A stretch of DNA of 64,000 bases. Origin: CAZAMB01 sp964501365 (GTDB lineage Bacteria > Planctomycetota > Phycisphaerae > UBA1845). Below are positions 18,622 to 26,774 of this stretch, one piece after another. A program made the translations under genes and the position numbers. The DNA lies in the NCBI GenBank assembly GCA_964501365.1, contig CAZCST010000020.1, positions 62,001 to 126,000 of the forward strand, in the 5' to 3' direction. How positions within the stretch are numbered: position 1 is the first letter of the stretch; the number at the start of each line of letters is the position of its first letter. A model generated the notes under the pieces. The model made no database searches, was not told where the DNA came from, and saw only the letters and a program-made list of their open reading frames with translations.

Positions 18622-19629
18622 CTATTTGTCTATGGCGATGTTCGCCGGATGGATTTCGGCTGGGATGAATGTCCGATCGAGGAGTTCGGACACGTTGACG
18701 GGACGCTCCAGGATTCCCGCCGCAAGGGCCATGTCGGCGATTTTTTGGAATTCCTCGTCGGTGGGGGTAAGCATACGATAGCTCACACGGTCGGGCGGGG
18801 TAGTGAGAACGTAGCGAACGACGGCTTCGTCCTGGCGGAAATAAGGCGCAGCGACTTTCGCGGCCTCCAGCCGATGCGTCTCGGCCCATTCGCCGCTCTC
18901 GGCAATCCCACGAACGAGGCCCTTCACAATTTCCGGCTTTTCCGCAATCAGTTTTTCGCTCACGCACAGCACGCACGAAATGAAATGCGGCCAGATGTCC
19001 TTGGCGTGGTAGAGGACACGGCCGGTGCCGTCGAGCTCGGCGCGGGCGGCGTGCGGCTCACCGATGAAGTAAGCGTCAATCGCCCCCACTGCAAGCGCCC
19101 CCGGCATGTCGGGCGGTGGCAATTCCATGAAATTGAAATCGCTACGGGTCAGGCCCTGGTCCTGCATCAATTTCGTCAGGACGAGGTATTGGTTGCTGTA
19201 CTTGCTGGGGATACCAAAGTTCTTGCCTTTGAGGTCCCGCAGGCTGGTGGCCGGGTCGTCCTTGCGGACCATGATCGTTGAGCCGTCGCGGTGGCCCAAG
19301 TAGGCGATTTTGACAGGGACTCCCTGCTCGCGCAGCTTCATCGCAAGGGGAGCAATGAAGAAGCACGCCTGAAGCCGACCGGCCTTGAAGGCCTCGGCCA
19401 TCGAGGGGAAGTCCGTGTAACGCTGCGACTCGAACCGAGTCGACGTGCTGGTCCGCGACGCGAAGTCGGTGACCGGGCACGTCAGGTGTCACGTTACGGG
19501 CAGAAATCCCACCGTCAGTGTTTCTCGCTCGCCAGCCACGCCGCCCGCCTGCCAGGGCTTGAACCGCAACACGGCGATCAAACCCAATGCGGCAACGGCG
19601 ATGGCGATGCGCTTCGTCAATGGAGACAT
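18622..19629 (-). CDS. ABC transporter substrate-binding protein with in-frame UGA at codon 47 (probable selenocysteine, SaoB-like)
   Basis: Type II periplasmic binding protein (SsuA/NMT1-like), 335 residues if the UGA at 19489-19491 is decoded. An N-terminal hydrophobic segment (ITER-like RIAIAVAALGLIAVL) exports it. Then LTVGFLPVT-UGA-HLTCPVTDF, with coding continuing in the same frame through FFIAPLAMKLREQGVPVKI, YLGHRDGSTIMVRKDD and PPDMPGALAVGAIDAYFIGEP to the normal end. From memory, relatives carry Cys at this spot (CHLTC), so UGA fits selenocysteine; a nonsense mutation or sequencing error (TGC to TGA) is the alternative. It is the third gene of a permease-ATPase-binding protein operon; its ATG lies ten bases after the ATPase stop. 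I recall an annotated family of ABC binding (seleno)proteins named SaoB; not verified here. Confidence 0.8.
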
Positions 19630-19638
19630 GCGTATACT

Positions 19639-20367
19639 TTATTCACAACGGCCCGCGGCTGCCATCCCCATTTCATCAAGGATCGCCCGCACCGTTTCGA
19701 CGACAAGCGGATCGGTGGGAGTACGTGGGCGCGGACTCTTGACGCTGTGCTCGAATCGGACCCGGCCGGGGCGCTCGGTAAGTACGATGATGCGGTCAGC
19801 GAGTTGTGCGGCCTCTTCGATGTCATGAGTTACGAAGATCACGGTGCGCGGGTATTCGACGAGCAGGCGAGCAAGTTCGCCGCGCATCTTGAGGCGCGTA
19901 AGGTAGTCGAGGGAGGAAAATGGCTCGTCCATGAGCAGAATATCCACCTTGCCTGCGATGGCTCGGGCCAGCTCCACCAATTGCCGCATACCCCCCGAAA
20001 GCTGGTGCGGATAACGGTCGGCGAAGCCGTTGAGGTTGATGAGGTCCAGTAGTTTTCGCGTCCGTCGCCCGCGCTCCTCAGCCTCGATTTCCCGGAGTCC
20101 GAGGCTGATGTTCTCGGCACAGGTCAGCCATGGAAACAGTCCGTCGCGTTGAAAAATCGTCCGCACTTCACCGCTGCGAACGACGGACCCGCTTGTTGGC
20201 CGATCGAATCCTGAGAACAGACTCAGCAGCGTGGTCTTCCCGCATCCCGACGGACCGACAATCGCGACAAACTCGTGATGGCCAACTTGCAGGTCGATGC
20301 CGCGCAGCGCCTCCACCGACCCGTACGATCGTGTGAGCCCGATGGCTTGCAGCGGCTTATCGCTCAT
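19639..20367 (-). CDS. ABC transporter ATP-binding protein (nitrate/sulfonate/taurine type, SaoA-like)
   Basis: 242-residue ATPase energising the importer with the neighbouring permease. Walker A is GPSGCGKTT, followed by a Q-loop (IFQRDGLFPWLT), signature LSGGMRQ, Walker B ILLMDEP and H-loop VTHD. This is the SsuB/TauB/NrtD subfamily pattern. The start codon overlaps the permease stop region (11 bases of overlap), so translation is coupled. The substrate cannot be read from the ATPase. Linkage to a Sec/Cys-containing binding protein suggests a thiol- or metal-reactive ligand (inference). Confidence 0.93.
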   Translation of the reverse strand: MSDKPLQAIGLTRSYGSVEALRGIDLQVGHHEFVAIVGPSGCGKTTLLSLFSGFDRPTSGSVVRSGEVRTIFQRDGLFPWLTCAENISLGLREIEAEERGRRTRKLLDLINLNGFADRYPHQLSGGMRQLVELARAIAGKVDILLMDEPFSSLDYLTRLKMRGELARLLVEYPRTVIFVTHDIEEAAQLADRIIVLTERPGRVRFEHSVKSPRPRTPTDPLVVETVRAILDEMGMAAAGRCE

Positions 20368-21145
20368 AGCCCCACCGCACGCTGGGAACCCGGGTCAGTC
20401 CCGCGATCAAGCGATCGAGCACCACGCCGATAGTCCCAATCACGATCATGCCCACCACGGTCAGGTCGGTGCGAAGCCCATTGCGCGAATCATTGACCGC
20501 GAAGCCAAGCCCGCCGCTGCCGGCCACCATTTCCGCCGCGACTACCACTAACCAAGCGATGCCCGCGGTCACGCGCAGCGCGGTGATGAGCTGCGGCAGA
20601 ATCGCGGGAAAGGTGACCCGGCGGATCAACTCCCATCCACTAATGTTGTACTCATGGGCCACGCGAAAATACACCGAAGGGATGTTGTCCACCGCCACCA
20701 TTGTCGCCAGGACGAGCGGAAAAAATGAAGCCAGAAAGATCAGAAATATTGCCGGCTTGTCACCGATACCAAGCCAGAGGATGGCAAATGGAATCCAAGC
20801 GAGGGGCGAAATACTCCGACAGAAATTAATCATCGGGGAAAAGGCTTTTCGGGGGAGCGGGTGATGGGCCAGAAGTAACCCTGCCGGCACGCCGAGCAAG
20901 ACCGCGAGCCCAAAACCAATCCCCACACGAAAAAGCGAAATGACAATATTGTCGAAGAGTTCTCCATCGCGAACCGGTGTGCCGAAGGCCTCCTCGTGGA
21001 ATCCGTTCAGCACCTGCACGGGCGACGGAAACGCTGACGGTGGAAAAACCCCTGTCGCCGAAAGCACGCCCCATGCAATGACCGCTGTACCGACCACGAA
21101 GGCCGGCAAGAACCATGTTTTGCTCTTCGAATTCTGTTGGAACAT
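20357..21145 (-). CDS. ABC transporter permease (SsuC/TauC type, SaoP-like)
   Basis: 262-residue inner-membrane permease, about six helices. The cytosolic EAA loop that contacts the ATPase is present in the form AHEYNISGWELIRRVTFPAILPQLITALR. It is first in the operon permease - ATPase - binding protein. ATG 21145 is preferred; an ATG nine codons upstream (21172) is in frame. A TATAAT box (21155-21160 on the minus strand) sits ten bases ahead of ATG 21145 and could be a -10 for a nearly leaderless message, although its -35 is poor. Confidence 0.92.
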   Translation of the reverse strand: MFQQNSKSKTWFLPAFVVGTAVIAWGVLSATGVFPPSAFPSPVQVLNGFHEEAFGTPVRDGELFDNIVISLFRVGIGFGLAVLLGVPAGLLLAHHPLPRKAFSPMINFCRSISPLAWIPFAILWLGIGDKPAIFLIFLASFFPLVLATMVAVDNIPSVYFRVAHEYNISGWELIRRVTFPAILPQLITALRVTAGIAWLVVVAAEMVAGSGGLGFAVNDSRNGLRTDLTVVGMIVIGTIGVVLDRLIAGLTRVPSVRWGYER

Positions 21146-21294
21146 GACGACGCGATTATAACAGCGAAACATTGGATTTCGCTACGAGGGAATGTCGGTG
21201 TTGTCGGATAATGAGGCCCAATCGCATCGCAAATTTGAAATCTCAGATTTGAGATATCCGATCGGCGATGACATTCTGTCCGGCGTTATTCCGA

Positions 21295-23676
21295 CTATTT
21301 CGAATGTTTCAAGATGTTCAGGGCCTCTCGAACAACATCCGCAGCTTGCGGAATCACACAGTCGGCCGCGGGGCCAAGCGGAATGTAAGTGTCGTACGCG
21401 TTCAACCGCGCCGCGCGGACCTTCCCGCCGAGGCGTTCGTAAAGAATCGCCAGAATGGCCTCGCCGAGGCCCCCCGTCCGGCGGCTTTCGTCCACGACCA
21501 GCACGACGCCGGTCGCCAGAGCCTGCTCGGCGATGAATTCCTCATTGAGCGGATTCAGCCAGCGGAGGTCGACCACCCGGGCCTTGATGTTGTGCTTCTC
21601 TCGCAGAATCTTCTGAGCCCGCAGCGACATGTGCAGGCCGTTGGCGAACGTGATGATCGTCAGTTCTTCTTTGCTTCCTGCCTTGCGGCCTTGCGGCCTT
21701 GCTGCCTGCCCCTCATCCCGTGCGCCATCGGCGGGGTAGATCGCTCCTTGTCCAAGGGGAATGAATTCGCCCGGTGCGGGGTAAGAAAACGACCATAAGC
21801 CGTCCTTGGCTTCGTGCAAATCCTTGGTCATATAGAGCGCGATCGGCTCGATGAAAGCCACCACCCGGCCATCGACATGCGCCATGGCCATGCAAGTTCG
21901 CATCATCTTCACCGCATCATCGCCGCGAGAAGGCGTCGCGATGATCAGCCCTGGCACGTCGCGAAGTGCGGCGATGCTGTTATCATTGTGGAAGTGCCCG
22001 CCAAATCCCTTCTGATAGCCCCAGCCAGCAATACGAACGACCATCGGGTTGCGGTATTGATTGTTGGAGAAATACTGAAGCGAGCAGGCCTCGCCGCGAA
22101 TCTGATCCTCGGCATTGTGGTAGTAGGCGAGGTACTGAATTTCCGGAATCGGCAGCAGGCCCACATGTCCCGCCCCGATCGCCAGCCCGAGAATGGTTGT
22201 CTCGTCCAGAAGGGTGTTAAATACCCGTCCAAGTCCGAACTTCGCAAACAAGTCGTTGGTGACGTGGTAGACGCCACCCTTCTTGGCCACGTCCTCGCCA
22301 AACAGAATCGCGTTTGGATACTTCAGGAGCAGGTCGTGCAGCCCCATGTTGATATTAACCGCCATGTGCCGGGGCAAACCCCTCTCCGGGAGTTTGTCCT
22401 CGCCGCCAAAAAGCCTTACTCGTGCTGTCGACTCAGGAGCCCGTGCCGCTTCCCTGGCGACGGCGTCGGAATGATACGGCGCGAGCGGAGCCATGACTTC
22501 CTGTGGCGAGGTCAACTTCGGCGTCTTCACTGCTGCGGCGGCCGCTTCGCGCACCTTGGTGCGCATCCGCTCGTAAAGTCCCAGAACTTCGTCGGGAGTC
22601 ATCAAGCCCAGTTCAACGACGGTGCGAGCGGTCGTAAGGAGCGGGTCGCGCGCTTCAGCGGCCTCAATCACGTCAAAACTGTGGTACTCGGTTTCCGGGT
22701 CGCTGCCCGCGTGGCCCAGCAGACGCACGACTTCAAGGTGCAGGAAGACCGGAGCCCGGTGTTGACGACAACACTCGACCGCCTGCTGCGTGACGCGGTA
22801 GGCCTCGACCAGATCGAGCCCATTCCCCTTGAAATAATGGATGCCCGGACGATTCTTGAAGGATGTTTCTATCCACCCCTTGGGTGTAGGTACGCTGATT
22901 CCGATGCCGTTATCCTCACACGCGAACAGTACCGGCACGGGAATATGCTGGTGCGTCGCCCAACTGGCGGCGTTGAAGGCTGTCTGGGCCACGGCGTGGT
23001 TGACCGTCGCATCGCCGAAAATTGCAACCACGATGGAATCTTCGGGCAGTGGACTTTCGACTCCCAGCCGACGGGCGCGTTGCAGCGACAGGGCTGTGCC
23101 GACTACTTTGGGAAGCTGGCTTGCGATGGTGCTGGTTTGGGGCGGAACCCAGAGTTTTACGCTGCCCCACACGCGGTGCCTGCCTCCCGCGATCGGGTCC
23201 TTGTTGCTGGCAGCAAAGCTCAGCATCACGTCTCGTGTGAAATCCTCTCCCTCCACCTGGCGGGCCCGCTCAGCCATGAACGCCCCGCTTCGGTAGTGGA
23301 CAAATGCCATGTCGGTGTGGCGGGTGAGCCGACCCAGCGCGGCGTTCCCCTCGTGGCCTGTCGAGCCGATGGTGTAGAATCCCTCGTTTCGCGCACGCAT
23401 GGCCCGCGATTCAAAGTCCTGGTGTCGGGTGACGATCTGGGATTCGAACATTTCGATGAGATCGCGGCCTGTAAGGCTGCTTTCGGCGTCGATCACGCGG
23501 TCGAATGCACCATTTCCACCGACACCGCCCCCTGGTGGCCGCGGTACCGCTTGCAGTTCTCTCACGAACGCGATGAAGTTTTCATCGACAACCTGGGCGC
23601 GATTGAGATTGAATTTCGCCTTGGGCTTCGCAGCCCGATCTGCGACGGGAGTCGCCGCTGCACCATTTTGCACCAT
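21295..23676 (-). CDS. 2-oxoacid dehydrogenase E1, alpha and beta subunits fused
   Basis: Thiamine-diphosphate enzyme that decarboxylates a 2-oxoacid (branched-chain or pyruvate type) and passes the acyl group to an E2 lipoyl protein. The 793-residue chain holds the alpha half (thiamine motif IFGDATVNHAVAQTAFNAASW, then the SVPTPKGWIE loop) and the beta half (NINMGLHDLLLKYPNAILFG, DETTILGLAIGAG) in one polypeptide, usually two genes. The conserved acid-base and metal residues appear intact. ATG 23676 has GGAGGT just upstream. In the beta half, around 21671-21715, lies a 15-codon A/G/Q/K/R insertion made of GGCCGCAAGGC-type repeats. No E2/E3 genes are adjacent, so the complex is completed elsewhere. 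Confidence 0.9.
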   Translation of the reverse strand: MVQNGAAATPVADRAAKPKAKFNLNRAQVVDENFIAFVRELQAVPRPPGGGVGGNGAFDRVIDAESSLTGRDLIEMFESQIVTRHQDFESRAMRARNEGFYTIGSTGHEGNAALGRLTRHTDMAFVHYRSGAFMAERARQVEGEDFTRDVMLSFAASNKDPIAGGRHRVWGSVKLWVPPQTSTIASQLPKVVGTALSLQRARRLGVESPLPEDSIVVAIFGDATVNHAVAQTAFNAASWATHQHIPVPVLFACEDNGIGISVPTPKGWIETSFKNRPGIHYFKGNGLDLVEAYRVTQQAVECCRQHRAPVFLHLEVVRLLGHAGSDPETEYHSFDVIEAAEARDPLLTTARTVVELGLMTPDEVLGLYERMRTKVREAAAAAVKTPKLTSPQEVMAPLAPYHSDAVAREAARAPESTARVRLFGGEDKLPERGLPRHMAVNINMGLHDLLLKYPNAILFGEDVAKKGGVYHVTNDLFAKFGLGRVFNTLLDETTILGLAIGAGHVGLLPIPEIQYLAYYHNAEDQIRGEACSLQYFSNNQYRNPMVVRIAGWGYQKGFGGHFHNDNSIAALRDVPGLIIATPSRGDDAVKMMRTCMAMAHVDGRVVAFIEPIALYMTKDLHEAKDGLWSFSYPAPGEFIPLGQGAIYPADGARDEGQAARPQGRKAGSKEELTIITFANGLHMSLRAQKILREKHNIKARVVDLRWLNPLNEEFIAEQALATGVVLVVDESRRTGGLGEAILAILYERLGGKVRAARLNAYDTYIPLGPAADCVIPQAADVVREALNILKHSK
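21671..21715. repeat. In-frame GGCCGCAAGGC-type repeat inside the E1 gene
   Basis: About 45 bases, repeating GCAAGGC(C/A) units on the minus strand, giving an A/R/P/Q/G/K-rich stretch in the beta half of the E1 protein. It is absent from usual family members by length and is unrelated to the fold. Confidence 0.65.
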
Positions 23677-23773
23677 GCTCACCTCCGAAATAGCTCATCG
23701 AATTATAGGGAATGTGGCGGCTTATGGCATCCGGCTGGAGAGAACCCATCGCACCGCTATAATCGCCCTTCGC

Positions 23774-24406
23774 ATGAACCCCAACGAGCAGGTATTGGTA
23801 GTCGAACGCAACGTGCTGGAGCGAGCCGGAATATTTCACGGCCTGACCTTTGACGTTGACCGCTATGTGTCTTCGCTTTTTGAGCCGGGCGTTCCTCGCT
23901 TCATGCCGCGTTCCAAGGCCGAGACCGATCCATCATTCAAACAGTTGATTCCCTACGTCATCATTCACTCCGGAAACAAATTTCTCAGCTACGTCCGGGG
24001 GAAGGCCGGCGGCGAAAAGAGGCTTGTCGGCAATCGTTCCATCGGCATTGGCGGACACATCAACCCGATCGATGAGATGCCGCTCTTCGGCGATCTGCGG
24101 GAGGCGTATCACTCGGCGGTGGACCGCGAAGTGGCCGAGGAAGTGGAAATCGCTCCGCCGCGCATGAAGCGGATGGTCGCTCTCCTCAACGACGACACCA
24201 CTGAAGTGGGTCAGGTTCATCTTGGAATCGTCCATTGCTGGACGCTCGCCGCGCCCGAAGTCAACAAACGCGAACAAATGATTACCCAGCTTGGCTTCCT
24301 TTCAGCTTTTGAACTGCGCAATCTCCGTCACGAGCTCGAGTCCTGGTCGCAGTTCTGCGTCGATCATTTAAGCCAAATCATCGAATCGCGGGGAACGGCT
24401 CTATGA
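23774..24406 (+). CDS. Nudix-like phosphoesterase
   Basis: 210-residue protein with a Nudix-type core: GGHINPIDEMPLFGDLREAY, then REVAEEVEI, matching the REx2EE part of the Nudix box though spacing is longer than canonical. It has an added N-terminal region (residues 1-60) and a GQVHLGIVHCWTL strand. This resembles predicted phosphoesterases of the Nudix superfamily. It is the first of a plus-strand set with rpe, whose start overlaps its stop (ATGA), so the two are cotranslated. Substrate unknown; coupling to rpe suggests sugar-phosphate or nucleotide-sugar metabolism at most. Confidence 0.75.
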   Translation: MNPNEQVLVVERNVLERAGIFHGLTFDVDRYVSSLFEPGVPRFMPRSKAETDPSFKQLIPYVIIHSGNKFLSYVRGKAGGEKRLVGNRSIGIGGHINPIDEMPLFGDLREAYHSAVDREVAEEVEIAPPRMKRMVALLNDDTTEVGQVHLGIVHCWTLAAPEVNKREQMITQLGFLSAFELRNLRHELESWSQFCVDHLSQIIESRGTAL

Positions 24407-25101
24407 GCGTCGGTCTCGCAACAAAATTCAAACTCGCGGCGCCTGGCGTCCGCATAGCCCCTTCGCTTCTATCCGCCGATTTTTCGAAGCTGACGGATGA
24501 CGTGGCCAGGATTGAGTCGGCCGGGTGCGAGGTGTTGCACCTTGACGTGATGGATGGCCATTTCGTGCCCAACATCAGCTTCGGAGTACCGGTCATCAAG
24601 TCATTGCGACCCAGATCCAAGCTCTTTTTCGATGCTCATTTGATGATTTCCGAGCCGGGTCGCTACGCGGAAGCGTTCATCAAATCCGGCTGCGACCATC
24701 TGACTTTTCACATCGAAGTCGCCGAAAATCCCCTGGATTTGATCGACGAAATCCACCGTCTGGGAGCGTCGGCCGGCGTGTGTCTGAACCCCACAACCCC
24801 GGCCTCCTCCATCGAAAAAATACTCCCAAGGGTGGACCTGGTGCTGGTAATGAGCGTCTGGCCGGGTTTCGGAGGTCAAAAGTTCATTTCCGATGTGCTG
24901 TCCAAGGTTGCTGAAATTCGCTCCAGGCTTGGCCCCAACCAACGGTTGCAAATCGACGGGGGAATCGACGAAAATACCATTGGAGCCGCAGCCAAGGCCG
25001 GTGCCGATACTTTCGTAGCCGGGACCGCGGTTTTTGGGAAACCAGACCCACCGCAGGCGATGAGGAACCTCCAGCAATTGGCAGAAAATGCAAGAGACTG
25101 A
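24403..25101 (+). CDS. rpe: Ribulose-phosphate 3-epimerase
   Basis: Interconverts ribulose 5-phosphate and xylulose 5-phosphate in the pentose phosphate and carbon-fixing pathways. 232-residue TIM barrel with SLLSADFSKL, LDVMDGHFVPN (metal site), FDAHLM, VMSVWPGFGGQKFI and QIDGGIDENT. The start overlaps the upstream Nudix-like gene by four bases, showing translational coupling. Family length is normal (about 220-230 residues; a short N-terminal extension is seen). Confidence 0.97.
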   Translation: MSVGLATKFKLAAPGVRIAPSLLSADFSKLTDDVARIESAGCEVLHLDVMDGHFVPNISFGVPVIKSLRPRSKLFFDAHLMISEPGRYAEAFIKSGCDHLTFHIEVAENPLDLIDEIHRLGASAGVCLNPTTPASSIEKILPRVDLVLVMSVWPGFGGQKFISDVLSKVAEIRSRLGPNQRLQIDGGIDENTIGAAAKAGADTFVAGTAVFGKPDPPQAMRNLQQLAENARD

Positions 25102-25169
25102 ATTGTGAATGCGGAAAGGGCAGTTGAATCCAACATTCCGCATTCCGAATTCCGCATTTGGATAGCCCT
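25102..25169. repeat. Inverted GAATGCGGA/TCCGCATTC repeat between rpe and accD
   Basis: The 68-base gap holds GAATGCGGAA near its start and ATTCCGCATTC near its end, forming a hairpin. Further TTCCGCATT pieces are repeated downstream (three near-copies). No T-run follows, so it is more likely a small dispersed repeat than a terminator. Confidence 0.45.
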
Positions 25170-25976
25170 ATGAGCGACGAACGCCCCGGCATACCTCCTG
25201 GTCTCTGGTCCAAGTGCGACGCTTGCGGCCACACGGTCTACGAAAAGGAAGTTGCCGAAAACCTGCACGTATGCCCCGAATGCGGACACCATCGCCGCAT
25301 CGATGCCCGCACGCGCGTGCTGCAAATCGTTGATACCGATACGTTTGAGGAGTTCGCTCAGGACCTCCGCTCGACGGACCCGCTCCAGTTTCGTGACCGG
25401 ATTCCCTACTCCGAGCGGCTCCAGCGCGAACAGGAAAAAACCGGCGAGTCTGACGCCATTGTCGTCGGCAAGGCCTTCATTCGCGGCCGGCCCGTGATCC
25501 TTGGGGCGATGAACCCCGCCTTCATCATGGCCTCCATGGGTGCGGTCGTCGGCGAAAAGGTGACCCGCGCGATCGAACGCGCATTGGAAGAAAATCTGCC
25601 ACTGGTCATTATTACTGCATCGGGCGGCGCGCGCATGCAGGAGGGAATGATCTCGCTCGTCCAAATGGCTAAGACCGCCGCGGCGCTGGCGCTGCTCGAC
25701 GAAGCCGGCGGTCTATATATTGTGGTGGCCACAGACCCAACCACTGCCGGTGTGGCCGCAAGTTTTGCCAGCCTTGGCGACGTGATCCTTGCCGAACCCA
25801 AGGCGATGATCGGGTTCGCCGGACCTCGCGTTATTGCCAATACGATCAACGCCGAACTCCCCGAAGGTTTTCAAACCGCCGAATTCATGCTCGAGCATGG
25901 GTTTGTCGATCGTATCGTCCCACGCAACGACCTCCGCCGCGAAATCGCCCGCATCATCGACTACTGCGGAAAATAA
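25170..25976 (+). CDS. accD: Acetyl-CoA carboxylase carboxyltransferase subunit beta
   Basis: Transfers the carboxyl group from carboxybiotin to acetyl-CoA, the first committed step of fatty acid synthesis; works with AccA. 268 residues. An N-terminal zinc ribbon (CDACG...CPECG) and carboxyltransferase blocks IITASGGARMQEGMISLVQM, VVATDPTTAGVAASFA and GFAGPRVI are present. ATG 25170 is used, giving MSDERPG before the zinc ribbon. No accA or biotin carboxyl carrier gene lies nearby in the window. The gene comes after the hairpin-containing gap downstream of rpe. Confidence 0.96.
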   Translation: MSDERPGIPPGLWSKCDACGHTVYEKEVAENLHVCPECGHHRRIDARTRVLQIVDTDTFEEFAQDLRSTDPLQFRDRIPYSERLQREQEKTGESDAIVVGKAFIRGRPVILGAMNPAFIMASMGAVVGEKVTRAIERALEENLPLVIITASGGARMQEGMISLVQMAKTAAALALLDEAGGLYIVVATDPTTAGVAASFASLGDVILAEPKAMIGFAGPRVIANTINAELPEGFQTAEFMLEHGFVDRIVPRNDLRREIARIIDYCGK

Positions 25977-26249
25977 GTCAGTACCGCGACCGTAAGGGAG
26001 CGGTGTTGGCATGTGTGGCATGACCAAGCCAGAGCTCCAACGTGGAGGATGAAGCGCCGCCATGTTGCAAGCGAAATCGATTCTCCAGAATTGTCGAAGT
26101 AGAAACTCAATTCGCGCCGATGAATAGCCCGTACTTTCTGTTGGAATTTACTTTAGAAAGAGCCAGGGAATGCATCAGCCTCAGCGGACTTCACAGACGA
26201 AGCCCGCGATTTCGTGTTTGCGTCTGTCGATTGGGGCCTTCCTCCGCGT

Positions 26250-26774
26250 ATGAAATCTCAACCCCGCATGCACAAGACCCTTGCCTCGCTGGCCATCGCC
26301 ATGACCGCGACGGCCGTCGGTCTTCACTTGATGGATCCATCGGCGAGTGCCGGCCGGGGCCCACTTACTGTGCAGGAAGTTCAATCGCTGACCCGCGATC
26401 TGGTGGGAGGATCGGTGCAGATCAAACCCGGGCAATGGCGCGACGTGGAAATTACCACCGATGACCAGGTCGTCTCAACCGGTCTGACGTTGGCCGCCAG
26501 CCGCGATCATCGCGACTGTCATTTCTTTGTAGACGCTGCGGGCCGGCCTTCCCGTGAATCTCAGTGGGCCAACCAGCTGCAAACGCCGGGCAATCCGCAC
26601 ACCATCCGAATCCACCTTGAGCTTGGCAACCCGGACGGCCCCTCCCCTGCTCAATGGTTTACCGCTCGATCCATCATCCTGGCCCTCGACTCTGCCCTTT
26701 CTGCCAAGGGCGCATTACCGGTACTCTCCAAGTCGTTCGACTTCAATACCGTTCTTTACAGTTCCAATCTCTGA
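26250..26774 (+). CDS. Secreted hypothetical protein, possibly PGRP/amidase-like
   Basis: About 174 residues with a signal peptide (MHKTLASLAIAMTATAVG...SASA). The mature part has RDCHFFVDAAGRPSRESQW and HTIRIHLELG, reminiscent of the N-acetylmuramoyl-L-alanine amidase/PGRP fold, where HF-V---G--ESRW segments occur, but the amidase zinc ligands are not all visible. I would not call it an enzyme. ATG 26250 is chosen; ATG 26268 is also possible. Its 3' end overlaps the convergent WecA-like gene by about 19 bases. Confidence 0.5.
   Translation: MKSQPRMHKTLASLAIAMTATAVGLHLMDPSASAGRGPLTVQEVQSLTRDLVGGSVQIKPGQWRDVEITTDDQVVSTGLTLAASRDHRDCHFFVDAAGRPSRESQWANQLQTPGNPHTIRIHLELGNPDGPSPAQWFTARSIILALDSALSAKGALPVLSKSFDFNTVLYSSNL

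Noticed and set aside
19489..19629. Treating the SBP as a short pseudogene with a dead N-terminus
   Set aside because: Both sides of the UGA are intact and in frame, so recoding is the simpler reading; a sequencing error remains possible.
21814..23853. 679-residue open frame antisense to the E1 gene
   Set aside because: It mirrors the codon pattern of the real E1 gene, has no domain and no ribosome site.
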